The notes under the pieces: model-generated | The model's database searches: none | The model's input: only the letters and a program-made list of their open reading frames with translations | Told to the model about the DNA's origin: nothing | Assembly: GCA_035534295.1 (NCBI GenBank) | Contig: DATLSE010000030.1 | Location: 13,109-77,108 of the forward strand | DNA: 64,000 nucleotides | Reading direction: 5' to 3' | Source: DATKQJ01 sp035534295 | Lineage (GTDB): Bacteria > Chloroflexota > Dormibacteria > Dormibacterales > Dormibacteraceae | Shown here: positions 15,045-25,001 of the stretch, piece by piece | Layout: each line of letters opens with the position of its first letter | Position numbering within the stretch: position 1 is the stretch's first letter | Program-made: the position numbers and the translations under genes

Positions 15045-16278
15045 GGTCAAAGCCGAGGATCTCATCGTCGTCCTCGATGCTCCCGAACTCGGGCCGGCGA
15101 GACCGGCAGGGGTTCTTTCCTTTTGGCCCGACTCGCGAGCGGTGGCATTCGTATACGCAAGATCGTGGCTCAAGAGCTCCGAGGGATTCGATCTAGAGCC
15201 ACGGCTTCCCCGAGTTGAGGGGCACCAATACTTCGGTGAGTCCGCGCCACCGCCAATCCTGGGCGATACCTCGCCCGACTCATGGGGCATCCGCCTTATG
15301 GAGCGTCGAGCTGGGCGAGGCCTCAATCCCTGGTTGCTGCTCACTGGGGTTGATGACCAGACCCGAATGGGTGCGCTCCGCCTTCGGCGCGGGGTCAACG
15401 GAGGCTTTGTTGATGACAGCGAGCCGACGATACCGCCGCTTGCCAAGCTCAGGGACCTCGAGGCTGCGGCCATGGCGTTCGAGATGAATCCCGAGGCTTC
15501 AATTGACGATCCCAATCTCGAGCTGCTGCTGGCACCGGGAAGTTCACTCGGCGGCGCCCGGCCCAAGGCCAACTTCCGGGACCCGGATGGAAGCCTTTGG
15601 ATCGCAAAGTTCCCGTCTCGTACCGATCGCGCCGACATCGCCGCGTGGGAGTACGTCTACGCCGAATTGGCCCGGGAGGCCGGCATCGAAGTCGCCGAAA
15701 CGCGACTGCTGAGTTTGGGCGAGGGAGGCCGAACCTTCGCCACGCGGCGCTTCGATCGAGAGGGCAAGTCGCGGCGTCTGTATGCCTCGGCAATGACGCT
15801 GGCGCAGCGCGGCGACAGAGAGGAGGCCAGCTATCTGGACATCGCACAGGCGATCAGGCGGTTTGGCGCTGCGGCCAGTGTCCGCGACGACCTAGAGCAG
15901 CTATTTCGGCGAGTGGCCTTCAATATCCTGGCCGGAAATCGCGACGACCACCTGCGCAATCACGCGTTCCTCCGTACCCCGGCGGGCTGGCGGCTGTCGC
16001 CAGCGTTTGATATGAACCCAGGTCGGGCCGAGCGGCAACACTCAATCTCGATTGACGGAAAGACCACAGCTCCCGATCTTGGCGCTGCCCTGGCCACACG
16101 CCAGGTATACGGGCTATCTGAGGCTCGGGCGAGGGCCATCATTCTGGAGGTGGGGACCGCACTCCAACACTGGCCCGAGGTGGCTACCCGTAATGGAATC
16201 CCGAAGTCGGAGCAGCGAGTAATTGCCGGCGCTCTGTCCGCCCTTCCGAGCGGGCTTGCGCTGGCTGCTGCGGAATAG
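15034..16278 (+). CDS. hipA: HipA-type serine/threonine kinase toxin
   Basis: A 414-residue HipA-family kinase, the toxin of a type II module; characterised HipA proteins stop growth by phosphorylating an aminoacyl-tRNA synthetase or related target. Visible features are the N-terminal subdomain with VGVLSFWPDSRAVAF-like strands, the Gly-rich loop GSSLGGARPKA (about 171-181), the ATP-binding Lys in LWIAKFPS, the catalytic loop NRDDHLRNHAF and the metal-binding LSPAFDMNP. All key residues seem present, so the toxin is probably active. The frame stays open to 14950, but the ATG at 15034 gives the usual N-terminus and an 11-base overlap with hipB. Gene position just after a tRNA suggests acquisition as an accessory module. 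Confidence 0.92.
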   Translation: MPSKVKAEDLIVVLDAPELGPARPAGVLSFWPDSRAVAFVYARSWLKSSEGFDLEPRLPRVEGHQYFGESAPPPILGDTSPDSWGIRLMERRAGRGLNPWLLLTGVDDQTRMGALRLRRGVNGGFVDDSEPTIPPLAKLRDLEAAAMAFEMNPEASIDDPNLELLLAPGSSLGGARPKANFRDPDGSLWIAKFPSRTDRADIAAWEYVYAELAREAGIEVAETRLLSLGEGGRTFATRRFDREGKSRRLYASAMTLAQRGDREEASYLDIAQAIRRFGAAASVRDDLEQLFRRVAFNILAGNRDDHLRNHAFLRTPAGWRLSPAFDMNPGRAERQHSISIDGKTTAPDLGAALATRQVYGLSEARARAIILEVGTALQHWPEVATRNGIPKSEQRVIAGALSALPSGLALAAAE

Positions 16279-16709
16279 ACCGATCCAGCTCGATCTGGAT
16301 CATGCCCAGCCACCCCGGTTCCGGCGACGACCCTCAACTGTCTCGGCAGATGCTGGCCAGCGCCGCAGGTGAGTTGAAAGGCGCATTCCGGGTTAGTGCC
16401 CAAAGCTGATCTCCGCGCCTGCTTCTCGCCGAATGCCTCGCAGGACGCTGTTTGCGTCGACATGCGACCAGCCGAGGGCGGCTCAAGTGGAGGTACTGCT
16501 GCCTGCACCGGATGGAGGAGTTGGGCGCCTCCGAGGTCCCATGGTCGGCGCGGACGCAGCGTTCGGGGCCAAATGTAGAGCACTCCACACCCAATAGCGT
16601 GTCAAACGGGGGCAGGACGTCGGCGTCGACGTGCCTGCGCCTCTGAATTCTCTCCGGCACTGACCGGATCCCGCAAGCGGATCCACTTGATATGGCCCCG
16701 CTTTCGGCC
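16279..16709. other. Gene-poor stretch after hipA
   Basis: No supported gene. A perfect inverted repeat GATCCAG/CTGGATC (16282-16288 and 16295-16301) follows the hipA stop by a few bases; without a T run it is only a weak terminator candidate. The rest looks like non-coding or long-decayed sequence. Confidence 0.4.
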
Positions 16710-17513
16710 TCATGAGATCTCCCAATGGAGCGTGACCAGACGCCTGCGCCCCAGCCCCGGGTCCGGCCCCGTCGGAAGACTCTCGAGCGCCTCCTCGACC
16801 TCGGCGTCCCGATCGGGAGTGAGACAGAGGCGCCGCCGGGTCCACGCGACCGTCTGCGGACGATCGAGAGCGACCCGGGCATCGTCCGATACCCAGTCAA
16901 CCCTGGAGACCTTAAGGCCTGCCTCACGGATGACCAGCTCGGCTTGATCGGCCAGCGGGTGCTCGGGCCTATTGAGACCGTGGAAGCGAAGCCAGAGCGG
17001 GTTCAGCTCGCTCATCGGGTGCCGGGCCGTGAGCTCGAGGACTACGCGGCGGCGTGCGTGACGCGTGAGAGCCAGGACGAAGGAGGCGAGATCGGTCACG
17101 TTATAGGCGACGTGGTTACAGACGGCGACGTCGGCCTGTGGCACCCCGCTTTCGACCTCCGGCCAGGCGCCTTCGATCGCGATCACCTCGGCCCCGGTCC
17201 GCTCGGCGCGACGCCGGAATTCGGCGAGCAATCTTGGCGAGGAATCCACCCCGACCAGTCGCCCCGCCCGGGGCGCGAGGGGTAGCGAGGCCGCGCCCGC
17301 TCCGCATCCGACGTCGAGGACCGACCCGCCCTCGGGGAGGGCGGCGTCGGCCACCTGGTTGGATGCCGTCCACTGATCTTGGGAGGAATCGGCTCGCTTC
17401 TCGAAGAGGCCGACCGGGAACTCAAAGGGAGATTCGGGCGCGGCATCAAGAATTGCATCCGGTATGCGCCAATCAGCGAGCGCTCGACCCCAGCGCTCGT
17501 TGGCGTCGCTCAA
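16710..17513 (-). CDS. SAM-dependent methyltransferase (class I)
   Basis: A 267-residue Rossmann-fold methyltransferase. Motif I is SVLDVGCGAGAASLPLA (about 67-83), the acidic end of strand 2 is LVGVDSS, and the region around PQADVAVCNHVAYNV (about 127-141) is motif IV-like. The substrate is unknown; the C-terminal half shows no small-molecule signature I can name. The start is taken as TTG at 17513, which overlaps the stop of the preceding thioredoxin-like gene as TTGA; the open frame further upstream is the shadow of that gene. It is the last gene of an operon with a rhodanese, a small ORF and a thioredoxin-like protein, hinting at a sulfur- or metal(loid)-linked role. Confidence 0.82.
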   Translation of the reverse strand: MSDANERWGRALADWRIPDAILDAAPESPFEFPVGLFEKRADSSQDQWTASNQVADAALPEGGSVLDVGCGAGAASLPLAPRAGRLVGVDSSPRLLAEFRRRAERTGAEVIAIEGAWPEVESGVPQADVAVCNHVAYNVTDLASFVLALTRHARRRVVLELTARHPMSELNPLWLRFHGLNRPEHPLADQAELVIREAGLKVSRVDWVSDDARVALDRPQTVAWTRRRLCLTPDRDAEVEEALESLPTGPDPGLGRRRLVTLHWEIS

Positions 17514-17833
17514 GGCCGGCCCTGCCGAGCGGCGTCGGAACGCAAGGCCTCGACCAGTTGCTCGACCGATGGGGCCGGCGAGGCGGTACCGCCCAAGAAG
17601 TAGACACGGCAGCACATGCCGATCGGACCGGGCTGATCCGGAAAGAGGTCGCGGCCCTCGGCAAGAATCGAAGGCGAGCCGCGGAAGCCGATCCGTTCGG
17701 CATCCTCATCGCCCTCGACCCGCCGGAGCGAGAGCGCCAGCTCGACTTCTATGGCAGAAGCCGCCTCGATGACCCGCTCGCGCGCAAGTTCCCATCCCGG
17801 GCAGCCGTCGAAATACTGGATCACGACCTCCAT
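17510..17833 (-). CDS. Small thioredoxin-fold protein
   Basis: A 107-residue protein with a thioredoxin-like pattern: VVIQYFDGCPGWELA (about 3-17) places one Cys where the CxxC motif would be, but the second Cys is replaced (CPGW). FRGSPSILAEGRDLF (about 50-64) carries the cis-Pro segment, and CCRVY follows at about 74-78. Such single-Cys versions are common in Actinomycetota-like genomes next to metal or mercury genes; a role in thiol exchange or metal handling is inference. The ATG at 17833 lies inside the end of the interrupted small ORF upstream, and the stop is coupled to the methyltransferase start. Confidence 0.75.
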   Translation of the reverse strand: MEVVIQYFDGCPGWELARERVIEAASAIEVELALSLRRVEGDEDAERIGFRGSPSILAEGRDLFPDQPGPIGMCCRVYFLGGTASPAPSVEQLVEALRSDAARQGRP

Positions 17834-18057
17834 TGGTTCAGACAGCGTAGCCGCCAGAGCCGTGGCGCAAAGGCAGGGGCTGAGGCCACCGCGCAGAGCA
17901 GGATTGGCCACTCCCGCATGAACCGCAGCACGTTCGCTCACAGCCGGTCACGCTCTCCGACAAGACGCATCTGGATCTCCCAGGACCCTGACTCCCCCAC
18001 CCGGTCGAGATAGGCTCGGACATAGTCGTCCAGCTCGGCCCGCCGGTCACCCACCAT
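17821..18057 (-). pseudogene. Small ORF with one in-frame TGA (possible pseudogene or recoded gene)
   Basis: Reading from the ATG at 18057 gives 39 codons (starts MVGDRRAELDDYVR), then a TGA at 17940-17938, then in the same frame 38 more codons with the same GC-rich third-position bias, including a hydrophobic stretch WPILLCAVASAPAFAPRLW, before a TGA at 17823-17821. The whole would be a protein of about 78 residues with a polar N-terminus and one membrane segment, sitting neatly between rhodanese and thioredoxin-like genes. A nonsense mutation, a sequence error or stop-codon readthrough could explain it. I do not recognise the family. Confidence 0.45.
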
Positions 18058-18105
18058 GGTCGCGCGGGACCAGTGGTCCCTTCTGTGTTTGGACGCGCGC
18101 GAGCG

Positions 18106-18489
18106 CTATGTCGCGACCGGGAAGCCCTTGGCGCTCCAGTCGGTGATGCCGCCGTCCATTGAACTCACGGCCGTGAACCCGAGGCGCTGCAGAGCCTGCG
18201 CAGCCAGGAGAGAGCGCCCGCCCAGGGCACACTGAACCACGATCTTCTTGTCTTGGGCGTGGATCAACTCGGGGATGTGATTTGAGTAATCGGGATCGAC
18301 CAGCCACTCGATCAATCCTCGAGGGGCGCTGATGGAGCCCGGGATGTGCCCGGCTTCCCATTCGTGCCGATCCCGGACATCGACGATCAGGACCTCGCCC
18401 CGGTCGAACTGTTCCTTGGCCTGTTCGGCCGAGACTTCGGGTACGGTCTTGCGGGCTTCGCTCAGTAGATCGGCGCGCCTTTCAGCCAT
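18106..18489 (-). CDS. Single-domain rhodanese (sulfurtransferase)
   Basis: A 127-residue rhodanese-fold protein. The domain runs from VSAEQAKEQFDRGEVLIVDV (about 19-38), through REHEW-like RHEWEAGHIPGSISAPRG, to the active-site loop VQCALGGRSLLAA, whose Cys would carry the persulfide, and ends with DGGITDWSAKGFPV. It could deliver sulfur to a partner or detoxify cyanide or other thiophiles; the substrate is not predictable. TAGCAT lies nine bases before the ATG at 18489, so the operon rhodanese-small ORF-thioredoxin-like-methyltransferase may start with a leaderless message. Confidence 0.93.
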   Translation of the reverse strand: MAERRADLLSEARKTVPEVSAEQAKEQFDRGEVLIVDVRDRHEWEAGHIPGSISAPRGLIEWLVDPDYSNHIPELIHAQDKKIVVQCALGGRSLLAAQALQRLGFTAVSSMDGGITDWSAKGFPVAT

Positions 18490-18725
18490 GACTTTTGAAT
18501 GCTAACGCCACCTGGTCCGGCGCCCACGAACCTCTCCACTCACAGCGCGCCTCGCGTCAGCCGGGCCGCTTGCGATGAGGTGGGGCGGGGTCGCTCGGGG
18601 TCCAATTCGTTACCGCGAATGTTCATGGGCAGGAGTGAGATCGAGCTTGTCCTGCTGCGGGCGGGACAAACGGCGGACCTGCTCGTCCTCACGGCCTGAG
18701 CTGCAGCGACGGTCGGGAGGAGACG

Positions 18726-19142
18726 GTGGCCGAGCTGACCGAACGCATTGCTCGGATCCTGCGCCATGAGAAGGCCACCACCTCGGTCCACAGTGACGTG
18801 GCCGAGGTCCTGGCCCTCAAATCGGGGGTCTGCCAGGACTTCGCCCACGTCCTCATCGCGGCCTGTCGCCACCTGGAGATTCCGGCCCGCTACGTCAGCG
18901 GCTACATCTATGGGGGCCCCAGCGCTGGGCACGAATCGCACGCCTGGGTCGAGGTCTGGCTCCAGGGGCAGGGCTGGCAGGGCTTTGACCCCACCCAGCC
19001 AATCCGGGTCGGAGACCGACACGTCAAGGTCGCCGTCGGTCGCGACTATTCCGACTGCGCTCCTACCCGGGGAATGTCCGTGGGCAATCGGGGACGCTCC
19101 ACCATGGAAGCCGAGGTCAAAGTGCGCGAGGCGGACGCCTAG
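18726..19142 (+). CDS. Transglutaminase-like cysteine protein, core domain only
   Basis: A 138-residue protein with the catalytic core of bacterial transglutaminase-like enzymes: Cys in SGVCQDFAH (about 33-41), His in HESHAWVEVW (about 69-78) and Asp in GFDPTQP (about 86-92). Usual family members are about 250-300 residues and begin with a separate beta-sandwich domain, which is absent here. The GTG start at 18726 is supported by GGGAGGAG just upstream, so the short form is probably what is made. The preceding 230 bases hold no recognisable N-terminal domain in any frame. It may be a truncated but still expressed remnant or a genuine compact protease-like enzyme. Confidence 0.8.
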   Translation: MAELTERIARILRHEKATTSVHSDVAEVLALKSGVCQDFAHVLIAACRHLEIPARYVSGYIYGGPSAGHESHAWVEVWLQGQGWQGFDPTQPIRVGDRHVKVAVGRDYSDCAPTRGMSVGNRGRSTMEAEVKVREADA

Positions 19143-19168
19143 GCCCCGGCCGCCGGGCCAGGGCGCCC

Positions 19169-20764
<1,596 letters not shown>

Positions 20765-20896
20765 GCCTTCACCGTCTCCCTTCGACTGTTCGGTCGCCGG
20801 GCTTTGGCCGCCACCGGCCAGGCTGGGCCGTCGGCCCCCGAGCTAGGAGCGACATCCCGCGGCGGCATCGCTGGCGACAGGCTACATTGTCGGCGA

Positions 20897-20965
20897 GTGG
20901 CCTTGATTAGCACAAGCGGCGAATGGCAAACCCAGGCCGCGCGGGCGCCCGAAGGCAACGCCTGA
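20897..20965 (+). CDS. Possible leaderless upstream ORF of glcD
   Basis: TACATT (20883-20888) lies eight bases before a GTG at 20897. The 22-codon ORF (starts VALISTSGEWQT) ends with a TGA that overlaps the ATG of glcD as TGATG. The glcD start has no Shine-Dalgarno, so coupled re-initiation is possible. No function is recognised. Confidence 0.35.
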   Translation: MALISTSGEWQTQAARAPEGNA

Positions 20966-22404
20966 TGGCACTTGCGCCGCGTCTGATCGCGGAGTTCCAG
21001 TCCCTGGTCGGGCGCGAGAACGTGGTTGACTCCCCTCACGACCTGCGCATCTTCGAGCGCGACGCGTCGATCACGCCCGCGGTACCAGATCTCGTGGTGC
21101 TGCCCCGCACCCGTCAGGAGGTGCAGGGAGTGATGCGGCTGGCCGCGGCCCACGGCGTCCCGGTGGTTCCCCGCGGCGCCGGCACCGGGTTGTCAGGGGG
21201 TGCGGTCGCGCTCGAACACGGGATCGCGCTCCAGTTCACGCGCATGCGCTCGATCCTCGCCATCGACCGCGCGGCGGGCACCGCGATGCTGGAGCCGGGA
21301 GTGGTGAACGCCGACCTGCAGCGGGCGGCGGCGCGCCGTGGACTCTTCTACGCCCCCGACCCCTCGAGCCAGAACGCTTGCACCATCGGCGGCAACGTGG
21401 CCGAGAACTCCGGCGGTCCGCACTGCCTTTTCTACGGGGTCACGGCCAATCACGTGCTGGGAGTCGAGGTCGTCCTGGCCGACGGCCGATGCCTCTGGCT
21501 GGGCGAGGAAGGTCCCGACCGCGTCGGGCTGGACCTGCTCGGCGCGATGGTCGGATCCGAGGGCACCCTGGGCGTGGTGACCCGGATCCAGGTCCGCCTC
21601 CTACCCCTGCCGGAATCGGTGATCACGATCATGGCCGCTTTTGCCAGCATCGAGGAGGCGAGCCACGCCGTCTCCGCGGTCATCGCCGGAGGCGTGATCC
21701 CGGTCGCGCTGGAAATGATGGATCGGACCACCATCGGCGCGGTTGAAGCCCACTACAAGGCGGGCTACCCGACCGACGCGGGAGCGGTGCTGCTGACCGA
21801 GATTCAGGGCATCCGGGAGAGCACGGCCGAGGTGGCCGCAGTGATCGAGGCCACGTTGCGCTCCCATGGTACGAGCCAGCTCCGCGTCGCCGGCGACGCC
21901 GCCGAGCGAGACCTGCTCTGGGCCGGGCGCAAGGGCGCCATCGGTGCCCTGGGGCACATCAAGCCCAACTATTACCTGCACGACGGGGTGGTGCCGCGCA
22001 CGCGTCTACCCGGCGTGCTGCGTGACGTGGGCGAGATCGCGCGCCGCCACCGGCTGCCGGTGGCCAACGTCTTTCACGCCGGGGACGGCAACCTCCATCC
22101 CAACCTGCTCTTCGACCTGCGCGAGCCGGGGATCATGGAGCGAGTCGAGTCGGCGGGCGAGGAAATGATGTGGGCCGTGGTCGAAGCGGGAGGCACCCTG
22201 TCCGGCGAGCACGGGATCGGGATCGAGAAAAACGCCTTCATGCCCTGGATTTTCAGTCCCGACGACCTCGAGGCGATGCGCGCTCTAAAGGACGTTTTCG
22301 ATCCCCAGGGACGCCTCAATCCGGGCAAGATCTTCCCTGACCCCGAGCGACCGCCGCGTCTTCGGGCCCACATCGGCACCGCCAGTGAGGCCAACTGGTG
22401 GTGA
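20965..22404 (+). CDS. glcD: Glycolate oxidase subunit GlcD (FAD-linked)
   Basis: The catalytic flavin subunit that oxidises glycolate (or D-lactate) to glyoxylate. It is a PCMH-type FAD protein: PRGAGTGLSGGAVAL (about 72-86) and APDPSSQNACTIGGNVAENSGGP (read as two blocks around 133-155) contact FAD, GSEGTLGVVT follows, and the C-terminal FAD-oxidase half has VFHAGDGNLHPNL and GEHGIGIEK. The start is taken at ATG 20965, where TGATG couples it to a small upstream ORF; an ATG at 20923 in the same frame would add 14 Arg-rich residues. GlcE and GlcF follow with overlaps, giving the complete three-subunit complex at the membrane. Confidence 0.93.
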   Translation: MALAPRLIAEFQSLVGRENVVDSPHDLRIFERDASITPAVPDLVVLPRTRQEVQGVMRLAAAHGVPVVPRGAGTGLSGGAVALEHGIALQFTRMRSILAIDRAAGTAMLEPGVVNADLQRAAARRGLFYAPDPSSQNACTIGGNVAENSGGPHCLFYGVTANHVLGVEVVLADGRCLWLGEEGPDRVGLDLLGAMVGSEGTLGVVTRIQVRLLPLPESVITIMAAFASIEEASHAVSAVIAGGVIPVALEMMDRTTIGAVEAHYKAGYPTDAGAVLLTEIQGIRESTAEVAAVIEATLRSHGTSQLRVAGDAAERDLLWAGRKGAIGALGHIKPNYYLHDGVVPRTRLPGVLRDVGEIARRHRLPVANVFHAGDGNLHPNLLFDLREPGIMERVESAGEEMMWAVVEAGGTLSGEHGIGIEKNAFMPWIFSPDDLEAMRALKDVFDPQGRLNPGKIFPDPERPPRLRAHIGTASEANWW

Positions 22405-23486
22405 GGGTGGAGAGACCGGCGAGCACGGCCGAGCTGGCCGAGTGCCTGGCGGATGCCGACCGCCGCGGGCTGGCAGTCCTGCCCCGAGGGGGAGGTCGGG
22501 CCATGGGCATGGGGGGCGAGCCGGAGCGGACCGATCTGATCCTGGAGACGGGAGGGCTCAATCGCCTCCTCGAGCTGAGCTCGGCCGACCTCACCCTCAC
22601 GGTGGAGGCCGGCATCCCCCTGGCGGAGCTGCAAGGCGAGCTCGAAAAGGAGGGCCAGTTTCTGCCCCTGGATCCGTACCACGAGCCGGGCCACAGCATC
22701 GGGGGAGTCCTCGCCTCGGGCTGGACTGGACCCCTACGCCTGGCCTACGGGGGTCCACGCGACTACCTGCTCGGGCTCAAGGTGGCCCTACCCGACGGGC
22801 GCGTCACCCGCTCCGGCGGAAAGGTGGTCAAGAACGTCAGCGGTTACGACCTCAAAAAGCTCCACCTGGGGGCGCTGGGCAGCCTGGGCGTGATCGTGGA
22901 AGCCTCCTTTAAGGTCTTCCCCCGGCCGGCGGCCGAGGTCACCCTGCGCTGGACCGGCTCGGAGCTCGGCGCGGCCCTGGCCGAGGCCAGACGAGCGCTC
23001 GCCGCGGCCCAGCCACCGATCGCGCTGGTGCTCGAATCGACCCCGTCGGACTACCTGTTGTCGGCACGCCTGGCCGGCTGGCCGCGGGCCATCGGGCGCA
23101 TGTCCGCCGAGCTCGGCTGGGAGGAGATCGACCCCGACTTCTGGCGCACCCACCAAATGGCGGGCTCGGACGCCTGGGCCCGGATCTCCGTCCCGCCCGC
23201 CCGCCTGGACGAGGTGCTCCCGGCGCTGCCCGTCGGCGGCTGGGCGTGCTCGGTGGGGGTGGGGTCGGTGCAGTGGTTTGCGGCTCGTCAAAGGGAGATG
23301 GTGGAGGACGTGCGCCGGCGGGCGGAGGCGGCCGGGGGTCATTTGGTCCTGTTGCAAGCCGCCCCGGATCTCAAGCAGGCGGTCGGTCCCTGGGGCGCGA
23401 TGAGCTCAGATCCCGCCCTGATGGCGAGCGTGCGTCAGGCCTTTGACCCCAACCGGACCATGGCGCCGGGGAGGTTTGTGGTCTGA
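22398..23486 (+). CDS. glcE: Glycolate oxidase subunit GlcE (FAD-binding)
   Basis: The smaller FAD-binding subunit, 362 residues, sharing the PCMH fold with GlcD: PRGGGRAMGMGG (about 29-40), then a glycine-rich HSIGGVLASGWTGPLRLAYGG and the FAD-contacting GGKVVKNVSGYDLKKLHLGALGSLGVI (in parts, about 141-167). It lacks the C-terminal His/Asp block of the catalytic subunit, as expected for GlcE. Start is GTG at 22398 or the next codon, overlapping the glcD stop, and its own stop overlaps the glcF ATG as TGATG. This tight packing implies coupled translation of the complex. Confidence 0.93.
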   Translation: MVRVERPASTAELAECLADADRRGLAVLPRGGGRAMGMGGEPERTDLILETGGLNRLLELSSADLTLTVEAGIPLAELQGELEKEGQFLPLDPYHEPGHSIGGVLASGWTGPLRLAYGGPRDYLLGLKVALPDGRVTRSGGKVVKNVSGYDLKKLHLGALGSLGVIVEASFKVFPRPAAEVTLRWTGSELGAALAEARRALAAAQPPIALVLESTPSDYLLSARLAGWPRAIGRMSAELGWEEIDPDFWRTHQMAGSDAWARISVPPARLDEVLPALPVGGWACSVGVGSVQWFAARQREMVEDVRRRAEAAGGHLVLLQAAPDLKQAVGPWGAMSSDPALMASVRQAFDPNRTMAPGRFVV

Positions 23487-24712
23487 TGCCCGGCCTCGAC
23501 ATCCGTGACCCGACCACGTTTCAGGGTCCGGACGCCCCGGCTGACGACGACCTCAGCACCTGCGTCCACTGTGGCCTCTGCCTCAACTACTGCCCCACAT
23601 TCCGCATGACTGGACTGGAGAGCGAGTCGCCCCGGGGACGCCTCTACCTGATGTCCTCCTGGCAGCGTGGGGATTTGCCTTTCACCCCTGAGCTCGCCCG
23701 CCACATCGACCTCTGCCTCGGCTGCCGCACCTGCGAGGCGGTCTGCCCCTCCGGCGTGCCCTACGGCCGCATCATCGAGGGCGGCCGGGCCGAGCTCGAG
23801 CGGCTCCGTCCGCCCAGCGCCAAGCGCTGGCTCCTGCGCCGAGCCCTGCGCGACGTCCTCGCCCATCCTGGTCGGCTACGAGTGACGGCAACCCTAGCGC
23901 GGGCCACCCAGCGCCTGGGTCTTGATCGTGCGCTGCCCCCCGCCTTCCGACTTCCCCCGCTTCAGGCCCCCTGGCGCCGCCCCCGTGCCCGGGCTAGCGC
24001 GGGGCCCGCTGCCCAGCGCCGGGTCGCGTTCCTTGAGGGTTGCGTCATGCCTTTGGTATACGGGCGGGCGCACGACGCTTCGATCAAGCTCCTACGCCTG
24101 GCCGGCTGCGAGGTCGTCTTCCCCGCCGACCAGCGCTGCTGTGGAGCGCTCAACGCCCACAACGGAGACCTGGAGGGCGCCAGGCACCTGAGGGCGGTGA
24201 ATCAGGCGGCCTTCGGCGTCGACGGCCTCGACGCCATCGTGGTCAACTCGGCCGGCTGCGGCGCCCACATGAAGGATTTCTACAAGGATCTGGGCGTACC
24301 AGTAAAAGACCTATTCGAGTATCTGGACGAGATCGGGTTGCCCGCGCCATCGCGCCCGGTTAAAGTCCGCGTCGCCTATCAGGATGCCTGCCATCTGGCT
24401 CATGCCCAGGGGGTCAAGGTCCAGCCCCGGCGACTGCTGGCCAGCCTACCCCAGGTCGAGATCGTCTCCCTGCAGCATCCTGACATCTGCTGCGGCGGCG
24501 CCGGGCTCTACTCGAGCCTGGAGACGGCGATGTCGGACCGCATCTTGGCGGAGAAGATGGACGACGTCCTGGAGACGGGCCCGGCGATAGTGGTGGTGGC
24601 CAATCCCGGCTGCCAGATGCAGCTCGAGCGCGGACTCGCCGCGCGGCGCTCGAAAATTCGGGTCCTGCATCTGGCGGAGCTCCTGGCCCAGGGCTATCCC
24701 GACCCCGACTAG
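23486..24712 (+). CDS. glcF: Glycolate oxidase iron-sulfur subunit GlcF
   Basis: The electron-transfer subunit, 408 residues. Two 4Fe-4S motifs are at the N-terminus, CVHCGLCLNYCP (about 26-37) and CLGCRTCEAVCP (about 77-88). Two CCG domains follow, with RCCGALNAHNGD (about 216-227) and DICCGGAGLYSS (about 333-344). Electrons from glycolate should pass through this protein to quinone. It is the last gene of glcDEF. The region between the second cluster and the first CCG domain is Pro/Arg-rich and shorter than in many homologues. Confidence 0.95.
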   Translation: MPGLDIRDPTTFQGPDAPADDDLSTCVHCGLCLNYCPTFRMTGLESESPRGRLYLMSSWQRGDLPFTPELARHIDLCLGCRTCEAVCPSGVPYGRIIEGGRAELERLRPPSAKRWLLRRALRDVLAHPGRLRVTATLARATQRLGLDRALPPAFRLPPLQAPWRRPRARASAGPAAQRRVAFLEGCVMPLVYGRAHDASIKLLRLAGCEVVFPADQRCCGALNAHNGDLEGARHLRAVNQAAFGVDGLDAIVVNSAGCGAHMKDFYKDLGVPVKDLFEYLDEIGLPAPSRPVKVRVAYQDACHLAHAQGVKVQPRRLLASLPQVEIVSLQHPDICCGGAGLYSSLETAMSDRILAEKMDDVLETGPAIVVVANPGCQMQLERGLAARRSKIRVLHLAELLAQGYPDPD

Positions 24713-24802
24713 GCTCCGAGCGGCCCCCGGCCCTGCGGGCGGCGACAACGAGCCCGAACTCTGCTTTGGGGCTGGAGAGGAGGTCTCGGGTAAGGTGGCT
24801 GC

Positions 24803-25000
24803 GTGTCCAAGGGAGCGGCGCGGCGAGCGCGGGGCCGGGCGGAAGCCGGATTGACGGAGGTCGGGCGGGTCCGCACTGCGGTCTCAACGGCGCCGTGGCC
24901 GTCAACTGATGCCTGGCCCGGGAGCGGACCCCGCGGTCAAGGTGTGCTGCGGCTGCGGCTTCAGCAGGCGCCTTCGGTTTCAGCTCGCGCTCTCAGCTAG
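24803..25000 (+). CDS. Possible leaderless small ORF upstream of hemY
   Basis: TAAGGT (24791-24796) is six bases before a GTG at 24803. The 65-codon ORF is Arg/Ala/Gly-rich, has no recognisable domain, and stops with TAG at 24998-25000, one base before the hemY ATG. The hemY start lacks a ribosome site, so this ORF may bring ribosomes to it. It could also be chance. Confidence 0.33.
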   Translation: MSKGAARRARGRAEAGLTEVGRVRTAVSTAPWPSTDAWPGSGPRGQGVLRLRLQQAPSVSARALS

Positions 25001-25001
25001 C

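Noticed and set aside
17821..18057. Selenocysteine reading of the internal TGA
   Set aside because: The TGA is followed by coding-like sequence, but no redox motif surrounds it and no SECIS-like stem was evident; a nonsense change is simpler.
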